From Taudactylus pleione (lineage: Eukaryota > Chordata > Amphibia > Anura > Myobatrachidae): a DNA stretch of 64,000 bases. Where the stretch lies: positions 4,324,501-4,388,500 of the forward strand of contig JAUIMM010000702.1 in assembly GCA_031769625.1 (NCBI GenBank). The letters run 5' to 3'. A model generated the notes under the pieces. It saw only the letters and a list, made by a program, of their open reading frames with translations, made no database searches and had not been told where the DNA came from. The translations under genes were made by a program, and so were the position numbers. Position 1 is the first letter of the stretch. Every line of letters begins with the position of its first letter. Below, one piece after another: positions 1 to 8,857 of the stretch.

Positions 1-410
1 AATTACCGGTAATTCTCAGGCTAGACTAGTTCTAGTCCTGCAGAGGCACGATGATATGTTCTTGCTATATATTGATACTTCTAAAAATGTCTATTTGCTA
101 TGGACTCTTCTACTTATGCGACACTGTGATTTGGTAGTGTCAGATATACAGTAATTCTGTTTATCTCAGGGTACAGTATATCTCACCTCTTCACTCTCCC
201 GGTTTTACTCCTTAAATCAAACTTTATAGTCAAAATCCCCAACAGCATTACACTCACCTTTCCCAACCAAAAATCTTCAGGGTGGTTTTTCAAACACCTG
301 GGCTTAATGTTGGGAAAATTTGAATCTTTTCATTAGAAGATTTGCCTCTGATGTCTAATATTTAAAGATAGATTATAGATAGATAGGTAGCTCAATCATT
401 GATAAATAGA
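1..410. other. Single-copy-like leader of the repeat unit
   Basis: This is the stretch between the exon-like segment and H1, present once in every unit, short units included. I see no open frame or known element in it. It starts with the perfect 14-bp palindrome AATTACCGGTAATT (1-14), degenerate in many other units (AATTACTGG..., AATTACAGG...). It contains a stem candidate at 259-317 and ends in a short GATA-like stretch (about 367-390). If the GT after the exon-like segment is a real donor, this would be intron sequence. Confidence 0.7.
259..317. repeat. Small inverted repeat in the leader
   Basis: TTTCCCAAC (259-267) and GTTGGGAAA (309-317) are exact reverse complements, separated by 41 bp. 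The intervening sequence has partial further pairing (GGGTGG against CACCTGG). The two 9-bp arms read the same in the units I checked. A function is not evident. Confidence 0.6.
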
Positions 411-418
411 CACTAGTT

Positions 419-941
419 AGATACAGATGTGTCTGCATACATCTATCCTCCATGCGCTATAAGACGTGTTACAAATAATGTGTTAGCGCCATGTGACTTG
501 GCTTTACAGAGCATCTTTCCAAGCATCTTTTGCCCTTAAAATGTGTCTTTATTTGCAAAGTGATGTGAATAGGACGCAAAAGCAGCTTATACTGATTAAA
601 ATTATATTCGGCATGCCTATATTCTGTGTGTGTGACTGCTGCTGTATCTGCATGCAAAATGCAACTTTACAGTGTCACAGCCACTGACACTGTAACGTAT
701 CATTTTGCATGCAGGTATATCCGCAGTCGCACACAGAACATAGGCATGCCACATATAATTTTAATCAGCATAAGCTCCTTGTCCATCATATTTTGCATCG
801 CTTTGCAAAGAAGACACATTTTAAGGGGAAAAGTTACACGAAAAGACACTCAGTTCTATTGTGTCATTCCATGGTATAACACTTCCAGAAGGGCTGTTTA
901 ACGCACAGGGAGACTAGGTGTATATGAACACATCTGTAGAT
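419..941. mobile_element. Hairpin element H1: ~520-bp imperfect palindrome
   Basis: The two halves are reverse complements. The innermost stem is CAGTGTCA (670-677) and TGACACTG (685-692) around the loop CAGCCAC. The arms extend outward to the ends: AGATACAGATGTG (419-431) faces CACATCTGT (929-937), symmetric about 681. Pairing is strong over the inner roughly 150 bp ('CCCTTAAAATGTGTCTT' near 533 against its complement ending near 818; GGCATGCC and TGCATGCAAAA on both sides) and weaker outside. The shape resembles a foldback element or a hairpin-type MITE with no coding capacity. I cannot assign a superfamily. The element is followed by GATA repeats, and so are its relatives H2 and H3. Confidence 0.88.
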
Positions 942-948
942 TGCCCAT

Positions 949-962
949 ATATAGATAGATAT

Positions 963-1006
<44 letters not shown>

Positions 1007-1160
1007 AGAGATAGATAGTTAGATAGAGAGATAGAGATAGATAGATAGATTGATTGATAGATATAGAGATAGATAGATAAAGAGATAGATAGATAGAGCG
1101 AGAGATAGATAGATATAAAGATAGATAGATTGATAGATATAGAGATAGATAGACTGATAG
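949..1160. repeat. GATA-rich microsatellite tract
   Basis: Interrupted (GATA)n mixed with GAGA, GATT and AAAG steps; the plus strand is almost free of C. It occurs after H1 in every long unit and twice in unit 24, and is absent from short units. Its length varies in 4-bp steps between otherwise near-identical units, which explains most of the 2329-2377 bp spread. Reading frames across it encode only Ser/Ile/Tyr/Leu repeats and are not genes. Confidence 0.95.
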
Positions 1161-1173
1161 GCAGACACTAGTT

Positions 1174-1385
1174 CTTTGGCCCTTATAACTCGTCTTTCGC
1201 TGTGTTGCTAGTTATCATGTCTTGCTTTCTGTGTGTTGCTAGTTGTGTGAGCAATTGGTAGGGGATATAGACTGTAAGCTCCACTGGGGCAAGGACTGAA
1301 ATGAATGGCCAAATATTTTTTGTAAAGCGCTGCAGAATGTATGTGCGCTATATAACAAGCTGGTAATAAATAATAATAAATAATT
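1174..1385 (+). mobile_element. SINE-like insertion with L2/CR1-type tail
   Basis: About 212 bp, in all long units. Its 3' half has the 'GACTGTAAGCTCCACTGGGGC' type block, then 'TGTAAAGCGCTGCAGAATG', 'GCGCTATATAA' and a terminal AATAATAAATAATT. I know this tail type from SINEs that share the 3' end of L2/CR1 LINEs and are common in frogs. The identification is from memory, without alignment. The 5' half contains a duplicated 'GTGTTGCTAGTT' motif (near 1201 and 1233). It is inserted into CACTAGTT|AGATACAG: the uninterrupted form stands at 411-426 before H1. No convincing target-site duplication longer than about 4 bp is visible. Confidence 0.65.
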
Positions 1386-1920
1386 AGATACAGATGCGTC
1401 CACATACATCAATCCTCCATGTGCTTTGAGATGTGTTACAAATAATGGGTGAGTACAATGTGACTCTGTAGCACAGAACATCTTTCCAGGTGACATTTTC
1501 CATTAATATGTGTCTGATTTGCAAAGTGATGCGAATTTAATGCAAGAGCAGCTTCCACTGATTAAAATGATATACGGCATGCCTACTGTATAATCTGTAT
1601 GCGACTGAGCTGTATCTGCATGCGATATGCAACTTTACAGTGTCACAGCCGCTGACACTGTAATGTAGCATTTTGCATGCAGATATATCCGCAGTCGCAC
1701 ACAGAACATAGGCATGCCACAGATCATTTTTATCAACATATGCTGCTTGTCCGTCATATTTTGCATCGCTTTGCAATTAAGACACATTTTAAGGGGAAAA
1801 GTTACACGAAAAGATGCATAATTCTATTGTGTTGTGCCACAGCATAACACTACTAGAAGGATATTTTAACGCAAGAGGAGACTAGGTGTATGTGAACACA
1901 TCTTTTGGTTGCCCATATAT
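1386..1920. mobile_element. Hairpin element H2, diverged copy
   Basis: Same element as H1, with inner stem CAGTGTCA (1638-1645) and TGACACTG (1653-1660) around CAGCCGC. It is told from H1 by GCGATATGC or GCAATATGC (H1: GCAAAATGC), GTAATGTAGC (H1: GTAACGTATC) and TTATCAACATATGC (H1: TTAATCAGCATAAGC). Both ends match H1 (AGATACAGATG on the left, GAACACATCT near 1903-1912 on the right). It is therefore a tandem duplicate of the hairpin within the unit, older than the amplification of the array. Confidence 0.87.
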
Positions 1921-1965
1921 ATATATAAATAGATAGATAGATAGAGAGATGGATTGGTACCGATT

Positions 1966-2050
1966 CGTGCCATGGTATAACTTATCTACAAGGGCTGTTT
2001 AATGCGCAGTGAAGCTAGGTGTATGTGAACACATCTGTAGATCGTCCATA
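1966..2050. mobile_element. H3: remnant of the hairpin's right end
   Basis: 'GTGCCATGGTATAAC', 'GGGCTGTTTAATGCGCAG' and 'CTAGGTGTATGTGAACACATCTGTAGAT' match the last roughly 85 bp of H1 and H2 in order. The rest of a hairpin is absent. It too is followed by GATA-type repeats (about 2058-2096). It is present in every unit, short ones included. Confidence 0.85.
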
Positions 2051-2137
2051 TACTGTATAGATAGATATAGACATAGATAGAAGGATAGATATAGTTCAAA
2101 TTCACCCTGCCAACAAGGACAGACCCAACTGAGATAT

Positions 2138-2145
2138 ATTTGCAT
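2138..2145 (+). promoter_or_regulatory. Octamer motif ATTTGCAT upstream of exon-like segment
   Basis: An exact POU/Oct-type octamer, about 52 bp before the predicted acceptor. It appears in the equivalent place in the other units I checked. An 8-bp motif is weak evidence alone, and background identity among units is so high that its conservation says little. Confidence 0.25.
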
Positions 2146-2184
2146 GTATAGTGTATAGCAAGAACATGTTATCGCGCCTCTCAA

Positions 2185-2197
2185 TATTTTTTTCCAG
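2185..2197 (+). other. Splice-acceptor-like pyrimidine tract + AG
   Basis: A T-rich tract ending in CCAG directly precedes the exon-like segment. Many other units have CTTTTTTTCCAG. The short stretch CTCTCAAT just upstream could act as a branch site. Together with the donor after 143 bp it gives a well-formed internal exon shape. Confidence 0.5.
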
Positions 2198-2340
2198 GTG
2201 GGCCTTTTCCATGAATCAAAATGTGAGGTCAGCATCTAAGCAAACTACATCGCTGGACTTTGGTGAGGTCTCCATGAATCCAGACTTCTACTCATGGCAA
2301 CGATCAAAGAGGAACCAACGGAAGAGGAGACCCAGAACAG
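2198..2340 (+). pseudogene. 143-bp exon-like segment (reference copy; 29 copies in array)
   Basis: Bounded by CCAG upstream and CAG|GTAATT downstream, a good fit to vertebrate splice sites. Two readings are possible. (a) A frame open through the whole exon (from base 2) gives a basic peptide ending ...SKRNQRKRRPRTG. (b) ATG at 2294 starts MATIKEEPTEEETQN plus two bases, preceded by in-frame stops (TAA at 2237, TGA at 2264). That would be an acidic N-terminal start with a PsiKxE (IKEE) SUMO-type motif, reminiscent of acidic linkers in frog zinc-finger proteins, a resemblance only. The length (143 = 3x47+2) means splicing copy to copy would shift the frame. Frame (a) has nonsense changes in units 12 and 13, frame (b) in units 14 and 15. 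I favour a captured first exon, now non-coding or decaying. No parent gene was identified. Confidence 0.5.
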
Positions 2341-2346
2341 GTAATT
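2341..2346 (+). other. Splice-donor-like site GTAATT (kept in units 1-13)
   Basis: CAG|GTAATT follows the exon-like segment at 2341, 3728, 5121, 7461, 8858, 11198, 12585, 13978, 16318, 17715, 20053, 22382 and 24741. From 27087 onward the same place reads TTATTT. Confidence 0.5.
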
Positions 2347-2773
2347 AATGTTTATTAATTACTGGTAATTCTCAGGCTAGACTAGTTCTAGTACTGCAGA
2401 GGCACAATGATATGTTCTTGCTATACATTGATACTTCCAAAAATTTCTATTTGCTATGGACTCTTCTACTTATGCGACACTGTGATTTGGTAGTGTCAGA
2501 TATACAGGTATTCTGTTTATCTCAGGGTACAGTATATCTCAGCTCTTGACTCTCCCTGTTCACTCCATAAATCACACTTTATAGTCAAAATTCCCAAAAG
2601 CATTACACTCACCTTTCCCAACCAAGAATCTTGAGGGTGGTTTTTCAAACACCTGGGCTTAATGTTGGGAAAATTTGAATCTTTTGATTACAAGATTTGC
2701 CTCCGATGTCTAATATTTAAAGATAGATTATAGATAGATAGGTAGCTCAATCTTTGATAAATAGACACTAGTT

Positions 2774-3296
2774 AGATACAGATGTGTCTGCATACATCTA
2801 TCCACCATGCGCTATAAGACGTGTTACAAATAACGTGCGAGCGCCATGTGACTCGGCATTACAGAGCATCTTTCCATGCGACTTTTGCCCTTAAAATGTG
2901 TCTTTATTTGCAAAGCGATGTGAATAGGACGCAAAAGCAGCTTATACTGATTAAAATGATATTCGGCATGCCTATATTCTGTGTGTGTGACTGCTGCTGT
3001 ATCTGCATGCAAAATGCAACTTTACAGTGTCATAGCCGCTGACACTGTAATGTAGCATTTTGCATGCAGATATATCCGCAGTCGCACACAGAACATAGGC
3101 ATGCCACAGATCATTTTTATCAACATATGCTGCTTGTCCGTCATATTTTGCATCGCTTTGCAATTAAGACACATTTTAAGGGGAAAAGTTACACGAAAAG
3201 ATGCATAATTCTATTGTGTTGTGCCACAGCATAACACTACTAGAAGGATATTTTAACGCAAGAGGAGACTAGGTGTATGTGAACACATCTTTTGGT
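2774..3296. mobile_element. Chimeric hairpin H1-left/H2-right (S1 deletion junction)
   Basis: H1-specific bases hold up to about 3017 and H2-specific bases start at about 3036. Between lie only bases common to both, covering the inner stem and loop. About 958 bp (H1 right arm, GATA, SINE, H2 left arm) is missing relative to a long unit. The same junction recurs at about 11893 in unit 7 by block duplication. Confidence 0.9.
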
Positions 3297-3727
3297 TGCC
3301 CATATATATATATAAATAGATAGATAGATAGAGAGATGGATTGGTACCGATTCGTGCCATGGTATAACTTATCTACAAGGGCTGTTTAATGCGCAGTGAA
3401 GCTAGGTGTATGTGAACACATCTGTAGATCGTCCATATACTGTATAGATAGATATAGACATAGATAGAAGGATAGATATAGTTCAAATTCACCCTGCCAA
3501 CAAGGACAGACCCAACTGAGATATATTTGCATGTATAGTGTATAGCAAGAACATGTTATCGCGCCTCTCAATATTTTTTTCCAGGTGGGCCTTTTCCATG
3601 AATCAAAATGTGAGGTCAGCATCTAAGCAAACTACATCGCTGGACTTTGGTGAGGTCTCCATGAATCCAGACTTCTACTCATGGCAACGATCAAAGAGGA
3701 ACCAACGGAAGAGGAGACCCAGAACAG

Positions 3728-5120
3728 GTAATTAATGTTTATTAATTACTGGTAATTCTCAGGCTAGACTAGTTCTAGTACTGCAGAGGCACAATGATAT
3801 GTTCTTGCTATACATTGATACTTCCAAAAATTTCTATTTGCTATGGACTCTTCTACTTATGCGACACTGTGATTTGGTAGTGTCAGATATACAGGTATTC
3901 TGTTTATCTCAGGGTACAGTATATCTCAGCTCTTGACTCTCCCTGTTCACTCCATAAATCACACTTTATAGTCAAAATTCCCAAAAGCATTACACTCACC
4001 TTTCCCAACCAAGAATCTTGAGGGTGGTTTTTCAAACACCTGGGCTTAATGTTGGGAAAATTTGAATCTTTTGATTACAAGATTTGCCTCCGATGTCTAA
4101 TATTTAAAGATAGATTATAGATAGATAGGTAGCTCAATCTTTGATAAATAGACACTAGTTAGATACAGATGTGTCTGCATACATCTATCCTCCATGCGCT
4201 ATAAGACGTGTTACAAATAACGTGCGAGCGCCATGTGACTCGGCATTACAGAGCATCTTTCCATGCGACTTTTGCCCTTAAAATGTGTCTTTATTTGCAA
4301 AGCGATGTGAATAGGACGCAAAAGCAGCTTATACTGATTAAAATGATATTCGGCATGCCTATATTCTGTGTGTGTGACTGCTGCTGTATCTGCATGCAAA
4401 ATGCAACTTTACAGTGTCACAGCCACTGACACTGTAACGTATCATTTTGCATGCAGATATATCCGCAGTCGCACACAGAACATAGGCATGCCACAGATCA
4501 TTTTAATCAGCATAAGCTGCTTGTCCATTCTATTTTGCATCACTTTGCAATTAAGACAGATTTTAAGGGGAAAAGTTACACGAAAAGACGCTCACTTCTA
4601 TTGTGTTGTGCCACAGTATAACACTACTAGAAGGACTGTTTAACGCGAGAGGATACTAGGTGTACTTGAACACATCTGTTGGTTGCCTATATATATATAA
4701 ATAGATAGATAGATAGATATATAGAGAGATGGATCAGTACCAATTCGTGCCACGGTATAACTTATCTACAAGGGCTGTTTAATGCGCAGTGAGGCTAGGT
4801 GTATGTGAACACATCTGTAGATCGTCCATATACTGTATAGATAGATATAGACATAGATAGAAGGATAGATATAGTTCAAATTCACCCTGCCAACAATGAC
4901 AGACCCAACTGAGACATATTTGCATGCATAGTGTATAGCAAGAACATGTTATCGCGCCTCTCAATCTTTTTTTCCAGGTGGGCCTTTTCCATGAATCAAA
5001 ATGTGAGGTCAGCATCTAAGCAAACTACATCGCTGGACTTTTGTGAGGTCTCCTTGAATCCAGACTTCTACTCATGGCAACGATCAAAGAGGAACCAACG
5101 GAAGAGGAGACCCAGAACAG
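3728..5120 (+). repeat. Unit 3, short type S2 (1393 bp)
   Basis: A single hairpin (centre 4423) begins as H1 on both sides of the centre ('GTAACGTATC'). It changes to H2 sequence ('CACAGATC') between 4443 and 4496, inside about 50 bp common to both. It is thus a separate deletion junction from unit 2. The H2 side ('GCTGCTTGTCCATTCTA') matches the H2 form in units 12 and 13. Exon-like segment 4978-5120 has GGT to TGT and ATG to TTG changes relative to unit 2, and an intact GT. Confidence 0.94.
4161..4690. mobile_element. Chimeric hairpin with right-arm junction (S2 deletion)
   Basis: H1 markers continue past the centre to 4443 (GTAACGTATC) and H2 markers begin at about 4496 (CACAGATC). The intervening roughly 50 bp is the same in H1 and H2. 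The same junction occurs in units 5, 8 and 10. It is an independent event from S1. Confidence 0.88.
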
Positions 5121-7460
5121 GTAATTAATGTTTATTAATTACCGGTAATTCTCAGGCTAGACTAGTTCTAGTCCTGCAGAGGCACGATGATATGTTCTTG
5201 CTATATATTGATACTTCTAAAAATGTCTATTTGCTATGGACTCTTCTACTTATGCGACACTGTGATTTGGTAGTGTCAGATATACAGTAATTCTGTTTAT
5301 CTCAGGGTACAGTATATCTCACCTCTTCACTCTCCAGGTTTTACTCCTTAAATCAAACTTTATAGTCAAAATCCCCAACAGCATTACACTCACCTTTCCC
5401 AACCAAAAATCTTGAGGGTGGTTTTTCAAACACCTGGGCTTAATGTTGGGAAAATTTGTATCTTTTCATTAGAAGATTTGCCTCTGATGTCTAATATTTA
5501 AAGATAGATTATAGATAGATAGGTAGCTCAATCATTGATAAATAGACACTAGTTAGATACAGATGTGTCTGCATACATCTATCCTCCATGCGCTATAAGA
5601 CGTGTTACAAATAATGTGTTAGCGCCATGTGACTTGGCTTTACAGAGCATCTTTCCAAGCATCTTTTGCCCTTAAAATGTGTCTTTATTTGCAAAGTGAT
5701 GTGAATAGGACGCAAAAGCAGCTTATACTGATTAAAATTATATTCGGCATGCCTATATTCTGTGTGTGTGACTGCTGCTGTATCTGCATGCAAAATGCAA
5801 CTTTACAGTGTCACAGCCACTGACACTGTAACGTATCATTTTGCATGCAGATATATCCGCAGTCGCACACAGAACATAGGCATGCCACATATAATATTAA
5901 TCAGCATAAGCTCCTTGTCCATCATATTTTGCATCGCTTTGCAAAGAAGACACATTTTAAGGGGAAAAGTTACACGAAAAGACACTCAGTTCTATTGTGT
6001 CATTCCATGGTATAACACTTCCAGAAGGGCTGTTTAACGCACAGGGAGACTAGGTGTATATGAACACATCTGTAGATTGCCCATATATAGATAGATATAA
6101 AGATAGATAGATAGATAGATAGATAAAGAGATAGATAGTTAGATAGAGAGATAGAGATAGATAGATAGATTGATTGATAGATATAGAGATAGATAGATAA
6201 AGAGATAGATAGATAGAGCGAGAGATAGATAGATATAAAGATAGATAGATTGATAGATATAGAGATAGATAGACTGATAGACAGACACTAGTTCTTTGGC
6301 CCTTATAACTCGTCTTTCGCTGTGTTGCTAGTTATCATGTCTTGCTTTCTGTGTGTTGCTAGTTGTGTGAGCATTTGGTAGGGGATATAGACTGTAAGCT
6401 CCACTGGGGCAAGGACTGAAATGAATGGCCAAATATTTTTTGTAAAGCGCTGCAGAATGTATGTGCGCTATATAACAAGCTGGTAATAAATAATAATAAA
6501 TAATTAGATACAGATGCGTCCACATACATCAATCCTCCATGTGCTTTGAGATGTGTTACAAATAATGGGTGAGTACAATGTGACTCTGTAGCACAGAACA
6601 TCTTTCCAGGTGACATTTTCCATTAATATGTGTCTGATTTGCAAAGTGATGCGAATTTAATGCAAGAGCAGCTTCCACTGATTAAAATGATATACGGCAT
6701 GCCTACTGTATAATCTGTATGCGACTGAGCTGTATCTGCATGCGATATGCAACTTTACAGTGTCACAGCCGCTGACACTGTAATGTAGCATTTTGCATGC
6801 AGATATATCCGCAGTCGCACACAGAACATAGGCATGCCACAGATCATTTTTATCAACATATGCTGCTTGTCCGTCATATTTTGCATCGCTTTGCAATTAA
6901 GACACATTTTAAGGGGAAAAGTTACACGAAAAGATGCATAATTCAATTGTGTTGTGCCACAGCATAACACTACTAGAAGGATATTTTAACGCAAGAGGAG
7001 ACTAGGTGTATGTGAACACATCTTTTGGTTGCCCATATATATATATAAATAGATAGATAGATAGAGAGATGGATTGGTACCGATTCGTGCCATGGTATAA
7101 CTTATCTACAAGGGCTGTTTAATGCGCAGTGAAGCTAGGTGTATGTGAACACATCTGTAGATCGTCCATATACTGTATAGATAGATATAGACATAGATAG
7201 AAGGATAGATATAGTTCAAATTCACCCTGCCAACAAGGACAGACCCAACTGAGATATATTTGCATGTATAGTGTATAGCAAGAACATGTTATCGCGCCTC
7301 TCAATATTTTTTTCCAGGTGGGCCTTTTCCATGAATCAAAATGTGAGGTCAGCATCTAAGCAAACTACATCGCTGGACTTTGGTGAGGTCTCCATGAATC
7401 CAGACTTCTACTCATGGCAACGATCAAAGAGGAACCAACGGAAGTGGAGACCCAGAACAG
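5121..7460 (+). repeat. Unit 4, long (2340 bp)
   Basis: H1 centre 5817, SINE-like 6294-6505, H2 centre 6769, exon-like segment 7318-7460 with GT donor. The exon-like segment has 'GAAGTGGAG' where most units have 'GAAGAGGAG'. Unit 9 shares this, which supports block duplication. Confidence 0.95.
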
Positions 7461-8857
7461 GTAATTAATGTTTATTAATTACTGGTAATTCTCAGGCTAG
7501 ACTAGTTCTAGTACTGCAGAGGCACAATGATATGTTCTTGCTATACTTTGATACTTCCAAAAATTTCTATTTGCTATGGACTCTTCTACTTATGCGACAC
7601 TGTGATTTGGTAGTGTCAGATATACAGGTATTCTGTTTATCTCAGGGTACAGTATATCTCAGCTCTTCACTCTCCCTGTTCACTCCATAAATCACACTTT
7701 ATAGTCAAAATTCCCAAAAGCATTACACTCACCTTTCCCAACCAACAATCTTGAGGGTGGTTTTTCAAACACCTGGGCTTAATGTTGGGAAAATTTGAAT
7801 CTTTTGATTACAAGATTTGCCTCCGATGTCTAATATTTAAAGATAGATTATAGATAGATAGGTAGCTCAATCTTTGATAAATAGACACTAGTTAGATACA
7901 GATGTGTCTGCATACATCTATCCTCCATGCGCTATAAGACGTGTTACAAATAACGTGCGAGCGCCATGTGACTCGGCATTACAGAGCATCTTTCCATGCG
8001 ACTTTTGCCCTTAAAATGTGTCTTTATTTGCAAAGCGATGTGAATAGGACGCAAAAGCAGCTTATACTGATTAAAATGATATTCGGCATGCCTATATTCT
8101 GTGTGTGTGACTGCTGCTGTATCTGCATGCAAAATGCAACTTTACAGTGTCACAGCCACTGACACTGTAACGTATCATTTTGCATGCAGATATATCCGCA
8201 GTCGCACACAGAACATAGGCATGCCACAGATCATTTTAATCAGCATAAGCTGCTTGTCCATTCTATTTTGCATCACTTTGCAATTAAGACAGATTTTAAG
8301 GGGAAAAGTTACACGAAAAGACGCTCACTTCTATTGTGTTGTGCCACAGTATAACACTACTAGAAGGACTGTTTAACGCGAGAGGATACTAGGTGTACTT
8401 GAACACATCTGTTGGTTGCCTATATATATATAAATAGATAGATAGATAGATAGATAGATAGAGAGATGGATCAGTACCAATTCGTGCCACGGTATAACTT
8501 ATCTACAAGGGCTGTTTAATGCGCAGTGAGGCTAGGTGTATGTGAACACATCTGTAGATCGTCCATATACTGTATAGATAGATATAGACATAGATAGAAG
8601 GATAGATATAGTTCAAATTCACCCTGCCAACAATGACAGACCCAACTGAGACATATTTGCATGTATAGTGTATAGCAAGAACATGTTATCGCGCCTCTCA
8701 ATCTTTTTTTCCAGGTGGGCCTTTTCCATGAATCAAAATGTGAGGTCAGCATCTAAGCAAACTACATCGCTGGACTTTTGTGAGGTCTCCTTGAATCCAG
8801 ACTTCTACTCATGGCAACGATCAAAGAGGAACCAACGGAAGAGGAGACCCAGAACAG
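7461..8857 (+). repeat. Unit 5, short type S2 (1397 bp)
   Basis: One hairpin (centre 8156) with the same internal H1-to-H2 junction as unit 3. It is 4 bp longer than unit 3 because of the GATA stretch after the hairpin (about 8433-8461). Exon-like segment 8715-8857, GT donor intact. Confidence 0.94.

Larger units (their letters stand above)
1..2340 (+). repeat. Unit 1, long, 5'-truncated (reference unit)
   Basis: Position 1 corresponds to base 17 of a full unit. Contents: single-copy-like leader 1-410, H1 419-941 (palindrome centre 681), GATA tract about 949-1160, SINE-like 1174-1385, H2 1386-1920 (centre 1649), H3 remnant about 1966-2050, short GATA stretch about 2058-2096, exon-like segment 2198-2340. 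It carries the 'CTTCAG' marker (275-280) of the fifth unit of the 8.86-kb blocks. Its GATA tract is 16 bp longer than in the matching unit at 8858-11197, which fits slippage by four tetranucleotides. Confidence 0.95.
2341..3727 (+). repeat. Unit 2, short type S1 (1387 bp)
   Basis: The GATA tract and SINE-like insertion are missing. A single chimeric hairpin (from 2774, centre 3036) has the left arm of H1 ('GCAAAATGC') and the right arm of H2 ('GCCGCTGACACTGTAATGTAGC'-type). The switch lies between about 3017 and 3036, at the palindrome centre. The loop reads TAGCCGC rather than CAGCCGC, a mark shared with unit 7. Exon-like segment 3585-3727 is followed by an intact GT. Confidence 0.95.

Noticed and set aside
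469..901. Open frames of 62-91 codons on both strands within the hairpins
   Set aside because: They are short, overlap on opposite strands and encode mutually similar peptides only because the DNA is palindromic. No start context, domain or frame conservation supports them.
1208..1496. Minus-strand frames of 65-85 codons over the SINE-like sequence
   Set aside because: They fall across the SINE tail and the H2 left arm, with two frames overlapping. They repeat only because the unit repeats.
419..1920. Assignment of the hairpin to a named transposon superfamily (for example Harbinger, from TTA at its left end)
   Set aside because: No clear target-site duplication or diagnostic terminal motif can be established without copies outside the array.
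2235..2999. Minus-strand 78-codon frame over H3 and the exon-like segment (first at 1999-2235), repeated in nearly every unit
   Set aside because: It crosses GATA repeats and H3, and lies antisense to the splice-bounded segment. No homology was recognised and its persistence reflects unit identity.
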